A DNA stretch of 64,000 nt from Chaetoderma sp. LZ-2023a (Eukaryota; Mollusca; Caudofoveata; Chaetodermatida; Chaetodermatidae): the NCBI GenBank assembly GCA_034401795.1, contig CM067360.1, forward strand, positions 121,065,430 to 121,129,429, given 5' to 3'. A program made the position numbers and the translations under genes. Positions 56,641 to 64,000 of the stretch are shown here, piece by piece. The notes under the pieces are model-generated. The model saw only the letters and a list, made by a program, of their open reading frames with translations, was not told the origin of the DNA and did not search any database. The stretch's first letter is position 1, and each line of letters begins with the position of its first letter.

Positions 56641-56838
56641 GGCTTCAGAGGCTTGGGTCGCCTTTCGTCGGCCTTGGTTTTGTGATGTAATTTAACCCGG
56701 CATTGGTGATACAGAATTAATTTTTTGAGTGAAAAGGTTAATTATAATACTTTAAAGTACTTTTCTGATTAATTCAAAATCAACTAATGATTACGGCACA
56801 CAAATACATGAGATGTCTTTTATTGCTCTATATAAATC

Positions 56839-57225
56839 ACCTTTCCAGAGTATCCATCAATCAATCTGACGTCATATTCAGGTAAGCGGTGTGTAGGATG
56901 ATGTCATAATCATTACATCATAAATGATTCTATGTGCCCCGTCTTTAACTCTTAAAAGTCTGACACGTTGTACGAATTGTATGCCTCTACTATTTAATAA
57001 ACATGCTGTTGAATATTTTGAAACTAATTTAACTGGAGGCTGTTGATGCCATAGGCAGCAAGAGTGACCAGTCAAATTAGTTCTAAGATATTCAATAGCT
57101 TACCTGTATAGTTTTCTGGAAATTGATAGTCAGAGAGTTCAGAGATCGATCGATCCTAACATGAGCGAGGTGTGGGTGGAGCTTAGCTGGCGATGGGCGG
57201 GGCATAGCAAAAAATGTAAAGGTGA
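56839..57225. repeat. MITE family T copy
   Basis: CACCTTTCCAGAGTATCCATC, GTTGTACGAATTGTATG, TTTAATAAACATGCTG, the hairpin at 57003-57100, GGTGTGGGTGGAGCTTAGC and ATGTAAAGGTG. Confidence 0.8.
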
Positions 57226-57521
57226 ATTATTGTAATATCACGTTACATTCCAAGCATGCCAGTTGTATATATATATATAGATAAATTATTTAGGTATATG
57301 AAAATGCTCAAATTGTAAGTATATTTTGTGACTTTATGTAGCGGTACTAAGTGTATCTATGACATAATTTATACTGTTTATTATGGATTTGAGCTGCAAC
57401 AACATTTTACCGACCTGTAGTTACGGTAACATGTGGGGACGGTTGTATGCGAGTCTCTCATCCAATATGCTGGGGCTAGATGTTCTGTAGTGCGAAGTCG
57501 ATGGATACAGTACGCTTATCC

Positions 57522-57731
57522 CTTTAATTATCAAGCCAACCCAAAACAACCTCTGCCAATGGTCTTGTGGAATATCCATTTGCAGGAGAAGAGACTTTTG
57601 TAATTTGCCATCAGAATGACCGACTCAAAAACTGAGTCATTCCACTGATAAATTAAAAAAAATAACCTCTTGGTCTGCAAATGAACATTGCTATATGAGA
57701 AAATTTAAATTTTCTTTAGTAAATGTGAGAG
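57522..57731. repeat. piggyBac-like palindromic MITE, upstream tandem copy
   Basis: CCCTTTAATTATCAAGCC, CCTCTGCCAATGGTCTTGTGG, AATTTGCCATCAGAATGACCGAC and its inverse. It ends against the TTAA at 57732 that also starts the next copy. Confidence 0.7.
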
Positions 57732-57735
57732 TTAA

Positions 57736-57961
57736 CCCTTGAACACTTATATAAGCCAAAAATGGCTAATACAGTCGTCTTAAGAAATATCAATTTGCAG
57801 ACCAAGAGAAGACTATATTTGAAGATTTACCACTGAAATGACTGGCTCGATAACCGAGCCAGTCATTCCAGTGATAAACTTTCAAAAATAATCTTCTTGG
57901 TCTGCAAATTGACATTTAAAAATTTTTTTAATTTTCTTGAACAAATTCAAGGCTTAATGGG
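57736..57961. repeat. piggyBac-like palindromic MITE with TTAA duplications
   Basis: 226 bp between TTAA at 57732-57735 and 57962-57965. Ends CCCTTGAACACTTATATAAGCC and GGCTTAATGGG. The central palindrome TTTACCACTGAAATGACTGGC...GCCAGTCATTCCAGTG is near perfect. Confidence 0.8.
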
Positions 57962-57965
57962 TTAA

Positions 57966-58554
57966 AAGGTGTATTGTTTTCCTTCCACATTTTACCTAAA
58001 GCTTTGTAGAGACATACATGTAACTCATGTAATTTATGGCTCCAGTATATCATATGCATGGAATGGCTTCAAGATAGTTTTTCTCTACCCATGCTGCAGC
58101 CCTCGAAATTCGCTACAGCAAACAACAAAGCCTTTGTAAAAAGCTGTGGTAGACATAATTTGCCGTGGCAAATATTTGCCGTGAAAGAGAATTGCAGGCC
58201 TAGCTAGTTTAATGATTTTATTATAGATACAAAGTATCTGTCATGATGTCATATTAAAGCAAGGTTCTATACGTCACCAAAAGTATGGTAGAATGAAGAT
58301 AATAATTAGTAGTTCTGCGGTGCACCTGTTCTGCCACAGCATCTTTGTGCCATTTCAAGGACCTTACAGTACGGCTAAGAAATAACTTTAAAATGTTTCT
58401 AAAACAAACTGATGTGTTGTTGAATATTTTGGAATTACCAGTAATTGGATTGGAAGCTGTTGTTGCCTATGGTGGCATACTTCTGCCACCAGTTACCGAC
58501 TTAGTGATGTCGACATACCGGTAATTGCCTAGTTTCCGACATAATGGCTAGATT
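57966..58554. other. Mixed repeat fragments
   Basis: 58100-58205 (CAGCCCTCGAAATTCGCTAC ... GAATTGCAGGCC) matches 59848-59950 and looks like a short hAT-type MITE. 58417-58470 is half of the family H/T hairpin. 58480-58550 has ATGTCGACATA-type palindromes and a TTACCGACTTAGTGATG phrase. No gene. Confidence 0.5.
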
Positions 58555-59165
58555 AAAGCGATGCTAATCTCATCTCAGATGTTATACTGCACTGATAGAT
58601 TATGGTTTATAGATTCCAGATCATTCATATCCCGTCACATTCCCATTTCTATATCACAATTATCTGCTTTGTAATATCGCGTAAATGTTGAACAGTGATC
58701 ACCACCATTTTGTCTCCTCAAGCAATAGCGTGTGATGTCATGTAAGTGCCAATGCATTACATTCTTTATTATGTAATATTCATCTCATTGAATATTTTGA
58801 AACTAATTTGACTGGAAGTTGTTGCTGCCTATAGCAGCAACAACTTCCAGTAAAATTAGTTTCAAAATATTCAACCGCTTACCTGTATGATTGCTTTTAT
58901 ACCACACTGGCAAACTATAGCTGGCGCCTCTATGACTGAGCTATATCCCGAGGCAGGCACACTAGGATTTTTCTGATTGGTTGAAAAGTAAAGCGTGACA
59001 GCCATCATAGGCCGTAGAAATGTATCAACATTTAGCTACTAAAGCCTGAATATCTCTCTTTAGTGGCATGATGAAAAGCATTACCTGCATAGTTTATGAC
59101 TGGCATATTAGATCACCTGAATAGCTATCAAGAGTTCAGATTAGTTATCCTTTAAGTGGACTTAC
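58555..59165 (-). repeat. MITE family H, complete uninterrupted copy (inverted)
   Basis: On the minus strand it runs CACTTAAAGGATAACTAATC, TAGCTATTCAGGTGATCTAA, GTCATAAACTATGCAGGTAATG, AACCAATCAGAAAAATCCTAG, the hairpin (58787-58879, with CAGGTAAGCGG) and GATTAGCATCGCTTTAA. It gives the empty-site sequence for the foldback insertion at 46640-52089. Confidence 0.85.
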
Positions 59166-59451
59166 TGAAATGATAAATATACATTACGTATCTATGAAAT
59201 GGCGGCATAATGATTAATATCTCTACCAGAAACTTGTGTTATTGCCCACTCCTGTCAGTGACTTGATTTAATTATGTCGACATAATAGTCAAGGTTTTCA
59301 CATAATATTGTAATTAACTCCACTTACGGAAAGGATTACACCGATATAGTGCTATGGGTGAGTTACCATTTGTTATATCGACTTAACTAAGTCAAATCAT
59401 AGTATTATGTCTGGATTATTATGTCGACGTAATTAAGTGAAAAGTGGAAAT
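59166..59451. other. Unassigned sequence with GTCGAC palindromes
   Basis: TTATGTCGACATAATAG near 59275, TATATCGACTTAAC near 59380 and TTATGTCGACGTAATTAAG near 59418 suggest a small inverted-repeat element (about 59255-59445). No gene. Confidence 0.45.
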
Positions 59452-59462
59452 AAGAAGTTTTT

Positions 59463-59700
59463 TTTATTGCCCTGTAGGTGGGGCTTAGAATACACCTTCC
59501 GTATCCTCTGCGTGTCGTAAGAGGCGACTAAAGGAGGTACGGGTGAGGTAACCCTGACAGAAACCTCGAGTGCTGAAGACGGAGGTTCCAGGCCGCATGG
59601 CGCACTCTAATAAGCCATGGATCCACGCACTTAACGCTTATGATCATGTCGATAGTCACTTACAGGACTGGCGGTATGATCAGCGAACGAAAAGAAGAAG
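59463..59700 (+). mobile_element. SINE-like element, copy 3
   Basis: Plus-strand copy: TTGCCCTGTAGGTGGGGC..., GTCGTAAGAGGCGACTAAAG, GAGGTTCCAGGCCGC, GATCAGCGAACGAAAAG and a (GAA) tail. Flanked by AAGAAGTTTTT at 59452-59462 and 59701-59711. It lacks the 7SL-like head of copy 2. The overlapping 132-codon frame (59570-59968) is chance. Confidence 0.8.
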
Positions 59701-59711
59701 AAGAAGTTTTT

Positions 59712-60340
59712 GGGGCGAGTTAAAAGTGGACACCTGCACTATTATGTCAGCATCTGGGCTATTACGTCGGCATCTGCTTCACTATATTACATCGACATAT
59801 GCTGCACTATATTACGTCAACATCTGCAATAAATACGTCGCCATCACAGCCCTTGAAATTCACCACAGCAATCATCAAATCTGTGGTAAAATTTGTGGAA
59901 AAGTTAATTTGCCACAGCAACTATTTGCCGTGGAAGAAAATTGCAGGCCTTGCTACATATCCCTTTAACTCTGGAATATGTTCAAGAAAATTTAAATTTT
60001 CTCAGAAAATGTTCATTTGCAGACCAAGAGGTTATTTTTTAAAATTTACCACGGGAATGACTGGCTCGGTTATCGAGCCAGTCATTCCAGTGGTAATTTT
60101 TCAAAAACTTCTCTTGGTCTGCAAATGGACATTTGTCAAGAAAACTGTTGAAGTAATTTTGGCTTGATATGAGTGTTAAATCTGCCGTGGAAAAACGGGC
60201 CGAATTTTAAGGACTGCATCAGTAAGTCGGTAACTGGTGGCAGAATTATGTCACCATGGGCAAGGGGCATGATGGTCGCCCACAAGTTTTTCCCCTGTCA
60301 TAGTGTATCCTCATAGTGCCCCTAGGTTTTAACCTGACCC
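59712..60340. repeat. Short repeats and a palindromic MITE
   Basis: 59848-59950 matches 58100-58205 (CAGCCCTTGAAATTC ... AAAATTGCAGGCCT). 59965-60180 is a palindromic piggyBac-like MITE (CATTTGCAGACCAAGAGG, TTTACCACGGGAATGACTGGC, its inverse, GGCTTGATATGAGTGTTAAA). No gene. Confidence 0.65.
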
Positions 60341-60359
60341 GTAGTTTAGCCCCCCCACC

Positions 60360-60560
60360 TCCCAAGGTCAAAATATGTTCCTACACCTGACACACACATG
60401 CACGCACTCATGCATGCACACACGCATGCATGCACGCACGCGCTGCTTTGAATTTGTTGATGCAATTCAGCACACCATGGAATACACCCATGCACACATG
60501 CGCACACACTCACAGACATGTATGCACACACATGCATGCAAGTATGCGTGCATACATTTT
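60360..60560. repeat. CATGCA/CACACG simple-sequence tract
   Basis: Degenerate CA/CATGCACG repeats on a purine-pyrimidine alternating pattern. Cys/Thr/His-rich open frames on both strands are by-products. Confidence 0.85.
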
Positions 60561-61074
60561 AATAGCAATTCTTTTTAGACAAGTATTTTCAGCATCAAGC
60601 ATTGATCTCAAACAATTCTCCCTGATAACGGAGGTTACTGGACCAATACCAGGCCACATTGGCCCAGTGCCAGCCCAGTAACCTGCATTATGAGAGCTGT
60701 TATCAGTGTTCTGTGATAATTGATTCTAATCACCTCTTAACATGTGTAATTTATAGTGAATCAAACTTGCTCAAATAGATGTAAATTGGACTATAGTTGT
60801 GTAATTCCGTCCCTGGGACCATCGTTGTTTTGATATTTATTGACGTTTAACACATTTTAAATTTTATTATTTAATTTTAAATACACATTATTCACTGTTC
60901 TTTATACTATGCTTGTTAAAACATATTGTATATTTATTGTGAGAAATAAACAAAAACAATTTCACTGAATTTATGTTTTGTGGTCTATTACCCTTTATCC
61001 CATTTCATTCAGCATTTCAAAGTGAAATCAAGCAGTCCGGTCTAGAGGGGGTTCCTAAAGACATGTGAAAGGCA
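60561..61074. other. Unassigned sequence
   Basis: 60620-60680 has a small ACCAATACCAGGCCA..GGCCCAGTGCCAGCCCAGTAAC phrase. The remainder is AT-rich with AATAAA-like words near 60945. No gene is recognised. Confidence 0.4.
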
Positions 61075-61082
61075 TGTACAGG

Positions 61083-61603
61083 TAGTGTTGGGAATTGGTA
61101 CCATCTTTGTGATCGATGATTGATTTTATATATAAAAACCGATGATCAATTAATGATTGATCATAACAGGTTCTCATTTTTTACCCATTTTGAATGCAGT
61201 AATTATAGCGTGTTCAAGGATAACCCCTTTCAAACCATGTCGCATGTATGAAACTAATTTGACTGGAAGCTGTTGCTGCCTTAGGCAGCAACAGCTTCCA
61301 TTCAAATAAGTTTCAAAATATTCAACATGTTATTGGCATGTTTGCTTTGAAATTAACATAATATTTCAGTATGGAAAAAATTAATGTCTAAGACTAAGGA
61401 GTAATACTATACAGTTGTAGGAATTAAATTTAAATTCTTTTCCAAAAAGTATTCGTTTTCTAGTTTGGCCAGTTAAAATATATTCAATTAATAAAGTGAA
61501 TTTATAAACAACCAAAATCGATTTCTGAAATCATGATCGATCGGTTGGTTGAACATGCAAACCAATCAATCATCGATCAAATCAATTAATCTGAACAACA
61601 CTG
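61083..61603. repeat. hAT MITE with 8-bp target duplication
   Basis: Ends (C/T)AGTGTTG and CAACACTG, flanked by TGTACAGG at 61075-61082 and 61604-61611. The interior is AT-rich with many ATCGATGATTGATT words, and at 61249-61326 it contains the GGAAGCTGTTGCTGCC hairpin seen in families H and T. 521 bp, non-coding. Confidence 0.85.
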
Positions 61604-61724
61604 TGTACAGGTAGTCACTTACAGCAACGACGGCTAATACTCCTATACAAGATAACATACCAACTAGTGGTAGTACCACCAGCCTACACACCACCCCTAG
61701 CCAACAGACAGCTAGGCCTTGATA

Positions 61725-62010
61725 GGCCTTATGTAGGCAGGTGCTAAGCCTTGGTAGCCCATTGGTCGGTCTATGTTAGGCCTTGGGTCAGCCGTAGTTA
61801 GGCCAATGCTTGGTATTGGTAGGCCTTAGTCTGGATTTTTGTACGCCTTGGCTATGCCTTGGTAGGCCTTAGCTAAGCCTTGTGTTGGCCTATGGTATGC
61901 CTTCGCTAGACCTGAAGTTGGCCTTAGATAGGCCTTAGGCAGGCCTATGGTAGCCCGTAGCTGTACATTGTTAGACCTTAGCAATGCCCTGGTAGGCAGT
62001 ACTCCCTTTA
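61725..62010. repeat. Degenerate TAGGCCTTGG minisatellite
   Basis: TAGGCCTT(A/G)G and variants occur more than 15 times with 8-25 bp spacing. No coding potential. Confidence 0.8.
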
Positions 62011-62114
62011 TATGGGAAGAATTAATCCCTAGACATCTAGGTCAGAAAAAGAGGAAACTTTCACATAAGAATGACCGAATCACCTGTTAACACTTTTAGG
62101 TGTGGTCATCCGCC

Positions 62115-62191
62115 GCCTGTGACGTCACTAAACAGTATAAAAGGAGGAAGCGCGCTCTGAAACTGTCTTCCCGTCAAATCTCGACACCATG
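62115..62191 (+). promoter_or_regulatory. CRE plus TATA core promoter
   Basis: TGACGTCA (62120-62127) and TATAAAAGG (62136-62144) precede CACCATGG (ATG at 62189) by a normal distance of about 50 bases. GCCTGTGACGTCAC...TAAAAGGAG resembles 38036-38062. The spacing and exact consensus matches suggest a real RNA polymerase II promoter on the + strand. Confidence 0.55.
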
Positions 62192-62284
62192 GAAGAACAG
62201 ATAGCATTAGGCGTCTTTGGTGTCGCAAACCAAATTCTGCTGTTTTATTATTATTTCATTATTATACTTGGCCTGGAAAGTTAA
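62189..62284 (+). CDS. Possible 31-aa membrane microprotein
   Basis: An ATG in good context (CACCATGG) follows the TATA box and opens a 31-codon frame: MEEQIALGVFGVANQ, then a strongly hydrophobic ILLFYYYFIIILGL, then ES and stop. It looks like a single membrane segment with a short acidic N-terminus. It could equally be the first exon of a longer gene (a weak GT at 62280), or chance. No family is recognised. Confidence 0.3.
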   Translation: MEEQIALGVFGVANQILLFYYYFIIILGLES

Positions 62285-62416
62285 AAACAATGAAGAGATA
62301 GGGCATTAGGTTTTGAATAAGGTTCCCGCAGCCAACTACCATGCGGGAACGAGATGTCACTCCTTGAAGATTTTAGCGTTATCAGATTTGTCTGAAGAAT
62401 CCTGTGTGTGGGCGAT

Positions 62417-62924
62417 TCATCTCTTTCCCGTGTATGGACATTCCAGCGTAGTCCCCTTTCTGATTGCTGGGTCAGAAAGGCTAGGAGGCGGATGCTGAAT
62501 AACACGGGTCGGAGTTATATTAATCGCCGCAGGCTGCGACGGCCCTGGTCCCTCGTCTATGGTAAGTTCTGGCGGAGATGGTGACTGCGGGTAACTGGGA
62601 ATGTCTATTTCCGCAGGTGTCGTAATCACTACCGAAATCGGCTGACTGGCTAACCCTGTCTTAGACACTACGGTTGTGGGTGTAGTGACCGTAGTCGGAT
62701 GGCTAATAACTGATGCGGGTGCTGCCAGACTGGATTTTGCGGGAGACTTGCTTCTTACTCCACTTCAGGACCGGTGTGGATGAAGTAACTGGTACCGGCT
62801 TAACGCTTCCTGATGCGGCTGTTGGCAGGATTTCACGTCTGGCTGTCGGTACGTTGCTTACCGTAGCCGCGGGAAGACGATGACCAACGGGATATCTACG
62901 AGTAGTGTTCTTCGTGCGGGCCAT
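62417..62924 (-). CDS. Gag-like ORF with histone H3-like N-terminus, frameshifted
   Basis: Minus strand. 62924-62703 begins MARTKNTTRRYPVGHR, with AARREILPTAASGSVKPV-type text following (actual ...TARREILPT...). 62668-62417 (SKTGLASQPISVVITTPAEIDIPSYPQSPSPPELTIDEGPGPSQP...) continues in another frame as a Pro/Ser/Thr-rich region. It lies about 180 bases after the end of the LTR-like segment, where gag of an LTR element would start. MARTKNTTRR resembles the histone H3 tail MARTKQTARK at seven of ten positions. No capsid or zinc knuckle is visible, so gag is inferred from position only. Confidence 0.4.
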
Positions 62925-63104
62925 TTTCTTGGTCGGAAGAACTTTGACCAGGAACCGAGATTCGAAACGGGTGGCTTAAACGGCACGATCCTCGATTCTC
63001 TTCCCCAGGAACTAATGTTACTTCTAACACACGGTGATGATATCGGCGTGCGTGTGTCACCCCGTAGCGAATAGCGGTGTAGAGATACTGGCACGTCACA
63101 CAGA

Positions 63105-64000
63105 AGGCTGACTCGTAGGTCCGCAGAGGTATCCCCGCAAGGGAGGCTCCCGTACACGAGACTTAACTAATTAACTTAATATAAGTTATTATACCTCTAT
63201 GCTGAAAGGAAGGTTATTTCAGACGAAAAGTGATGTGCCTCATGCGGGCACTACTACTAGTGCTAGTTTGGGTGAGGAGTATTATCCTTGCGTGGACTGT
63301 CGTCACTGAATCCTTGCGAGAGGCAAGTGCCTCATACAGGCCTCCATCTCGGGAAGGTGTCGCCACTGCTTAAAGCGAGAGAAGAGTAGTAGGCAAAAAT
63401 GGGCCCACTCTAATATTTCAATCAAAAATGCTGTAAAAAGAAAAGACCATACCTAGTGAGATTATGAGTATAGGGGTGTGTACTGTTTTACGTGAAGACA
63501 GGACGAAGGATTCCCGATGGATTCCCTCGTCACCGTCTTATGTAGTCCTTTGTCTGCTGTATAAGTAGTTGCCACTTTATTTGTGCTGGCCTTCTGCTTT
63601 GTCTAATTCGCTGTTAGTTGTTTTTCAAAACAAGAACTATTTTTGGCCGCAACTGGCTGATAACTACCTAGCTATTAGACTACTGTCATGGGGAATAGCG
63701 CTCATACATGTTACTTAGTGGGATCTCCGAACTGGGTGAGAATCCGGACATTCCGTGCCGCAACCACATAAAACATTACAAGACATGGTTTACATTTCAC
63801 GGAAGCATTTAGGCCATATCTCCTATCATTATGGTGGGGGGAGGGGGCGGGCTAAGAGAGATGGATGCCCAGACATTTAAACAATTCAGTGAGCATACGT
63901 ATCTCGCCCGCAGCGACCTCAGTGAAAAATTGTTGGTGGCGGGAGAAAATGTGGTAGAAAATGCTGCATATATAAATGTTGCTGTATAGTGTTTCCTACG
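63105..64000 (-). repeat. LTR-like segment, inverted copy of 39172-40387
   Basis: On the minus strand it runs CGTAGGAAACACTATACAGC (window end), AATTTTTCACTGAGGTCGCT, GAATGTCCGGATTCTCACC, CACAAATAAAGTGGCAAC (polyadenylation signal), TAGGTATGGTCTTTTC, GAGGCACTTGCCTCTCGCAAGG and CGGGGATACCTCTGCGG. It is cut by the window edge. Homology to 39172-40387 is strong but with indels, including short C/G stretches where the other copy has long C runs. Confidence 0.65.

Noticed and set aside
59570-59968. 132-codon + strand frame
   Set aside because: It runs across the SINE copy and a short MITE, and matches nothing.
60346-60681. Cys/His/Thr-rich frames that look like metal-binding proteins
   Set aside because: They arise from CATGCACA simple repeats.

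Overview
The window is eukaryotic, from an intron-rich and transposon-dense animal genome. I infer a lophotrochozoan, probably a marine bivalve mollusc. The reasons are the family mix (DIRS, Penelope-like, Copia-like, Ty3/Gypsy, CR1/Jockey-like and hAT elements), tandem-repeat elements that open with a TTAGCTCACCTGG hairpin and close with GGGCCTCTTGTT, and a C2HC zinc-finger gene with one finger per exon. There are no operons, ribosome-binding sites or CRISPR arrays. I did not identify the species.

Only one host gene is visible: a ZNF474-like C2HC zinc-finger gene on the + strand. Its last three coding exons are at 14172-14352, 46302-46503 and 56042-56196. The splice phases agree (0, then 1), the fingers alternate CxNCGRTF and CYICGREFG as in ZNF474, and the reading frame stops at 56194-56196. 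Almost everything else between 14 and 56 kb is intron filled with mobile DNA.

Layout. 1-5 kb: tandem-repeat (Helentron/HINE-like) elements and an 18-copy minisatellite. 5.5-12 kb (-): a decayed Copia-like element, itself interrupted by a Penelope-like 3' end (7.6-8.6 kb, +) and a DIRS 5' fragment (10.3-11.5 kb, +). 15.3-34.9 kb: a three-level nest. A CR1/Jockey-like non-LTR element (+) is split by a DIRS element (16.3-32.7 kb, +), which is split by a full-length Ty3/Gypsy element (19050-28627, -). The Gypsy element has 195-bp LTRs, an ATGG target duplication, a tRNA-Leu-type primer site, a polypurine tract and an unusual gene set: an extra SGNH-like ORF ahead of gag, and a Gag that starts with a helix-hairpin-helix. 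36-41.6 kb: a hAT-type (ZNF862/KIAA1586-like) transposase gene broken by a 3.4-kb insertion that carries CRE, E-box and heat-shock motifs and three C18-C20 runs. 44.7-46.1 kb: a second tandem-repeat element. 46.6-52.1 kb: a 5.45-kb foldback element whose inverted arms are arrays of GAGGAAATTTCCTC palindromes, inserted into a MITE. 52-62 kb: dense palindromic MITEs, including TTAA-flanked piggyBac-like copies and a hAT MITE with an 8-bp target duplication, surrounding the last zinc-finger exon. 62-64 kb (-): an LTR-like segment homologous to 39.2-40.4 kb, followed by a gag-like ORF whose N-terminus resembles the histone H3 tail.

The strongest candidates for something undescribed are the Gypsy element with SGNH ORF plus HhH-Gag, the foldback with more than 50 kappaB-like palindromes, the H3-tail-like ORF, the SINE copy with a 7SL-like head, and the hairpin cassette carrying a splice-donor consensus that recurs in several MITE families. 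The homology calls come from reading motifs, without a database search.
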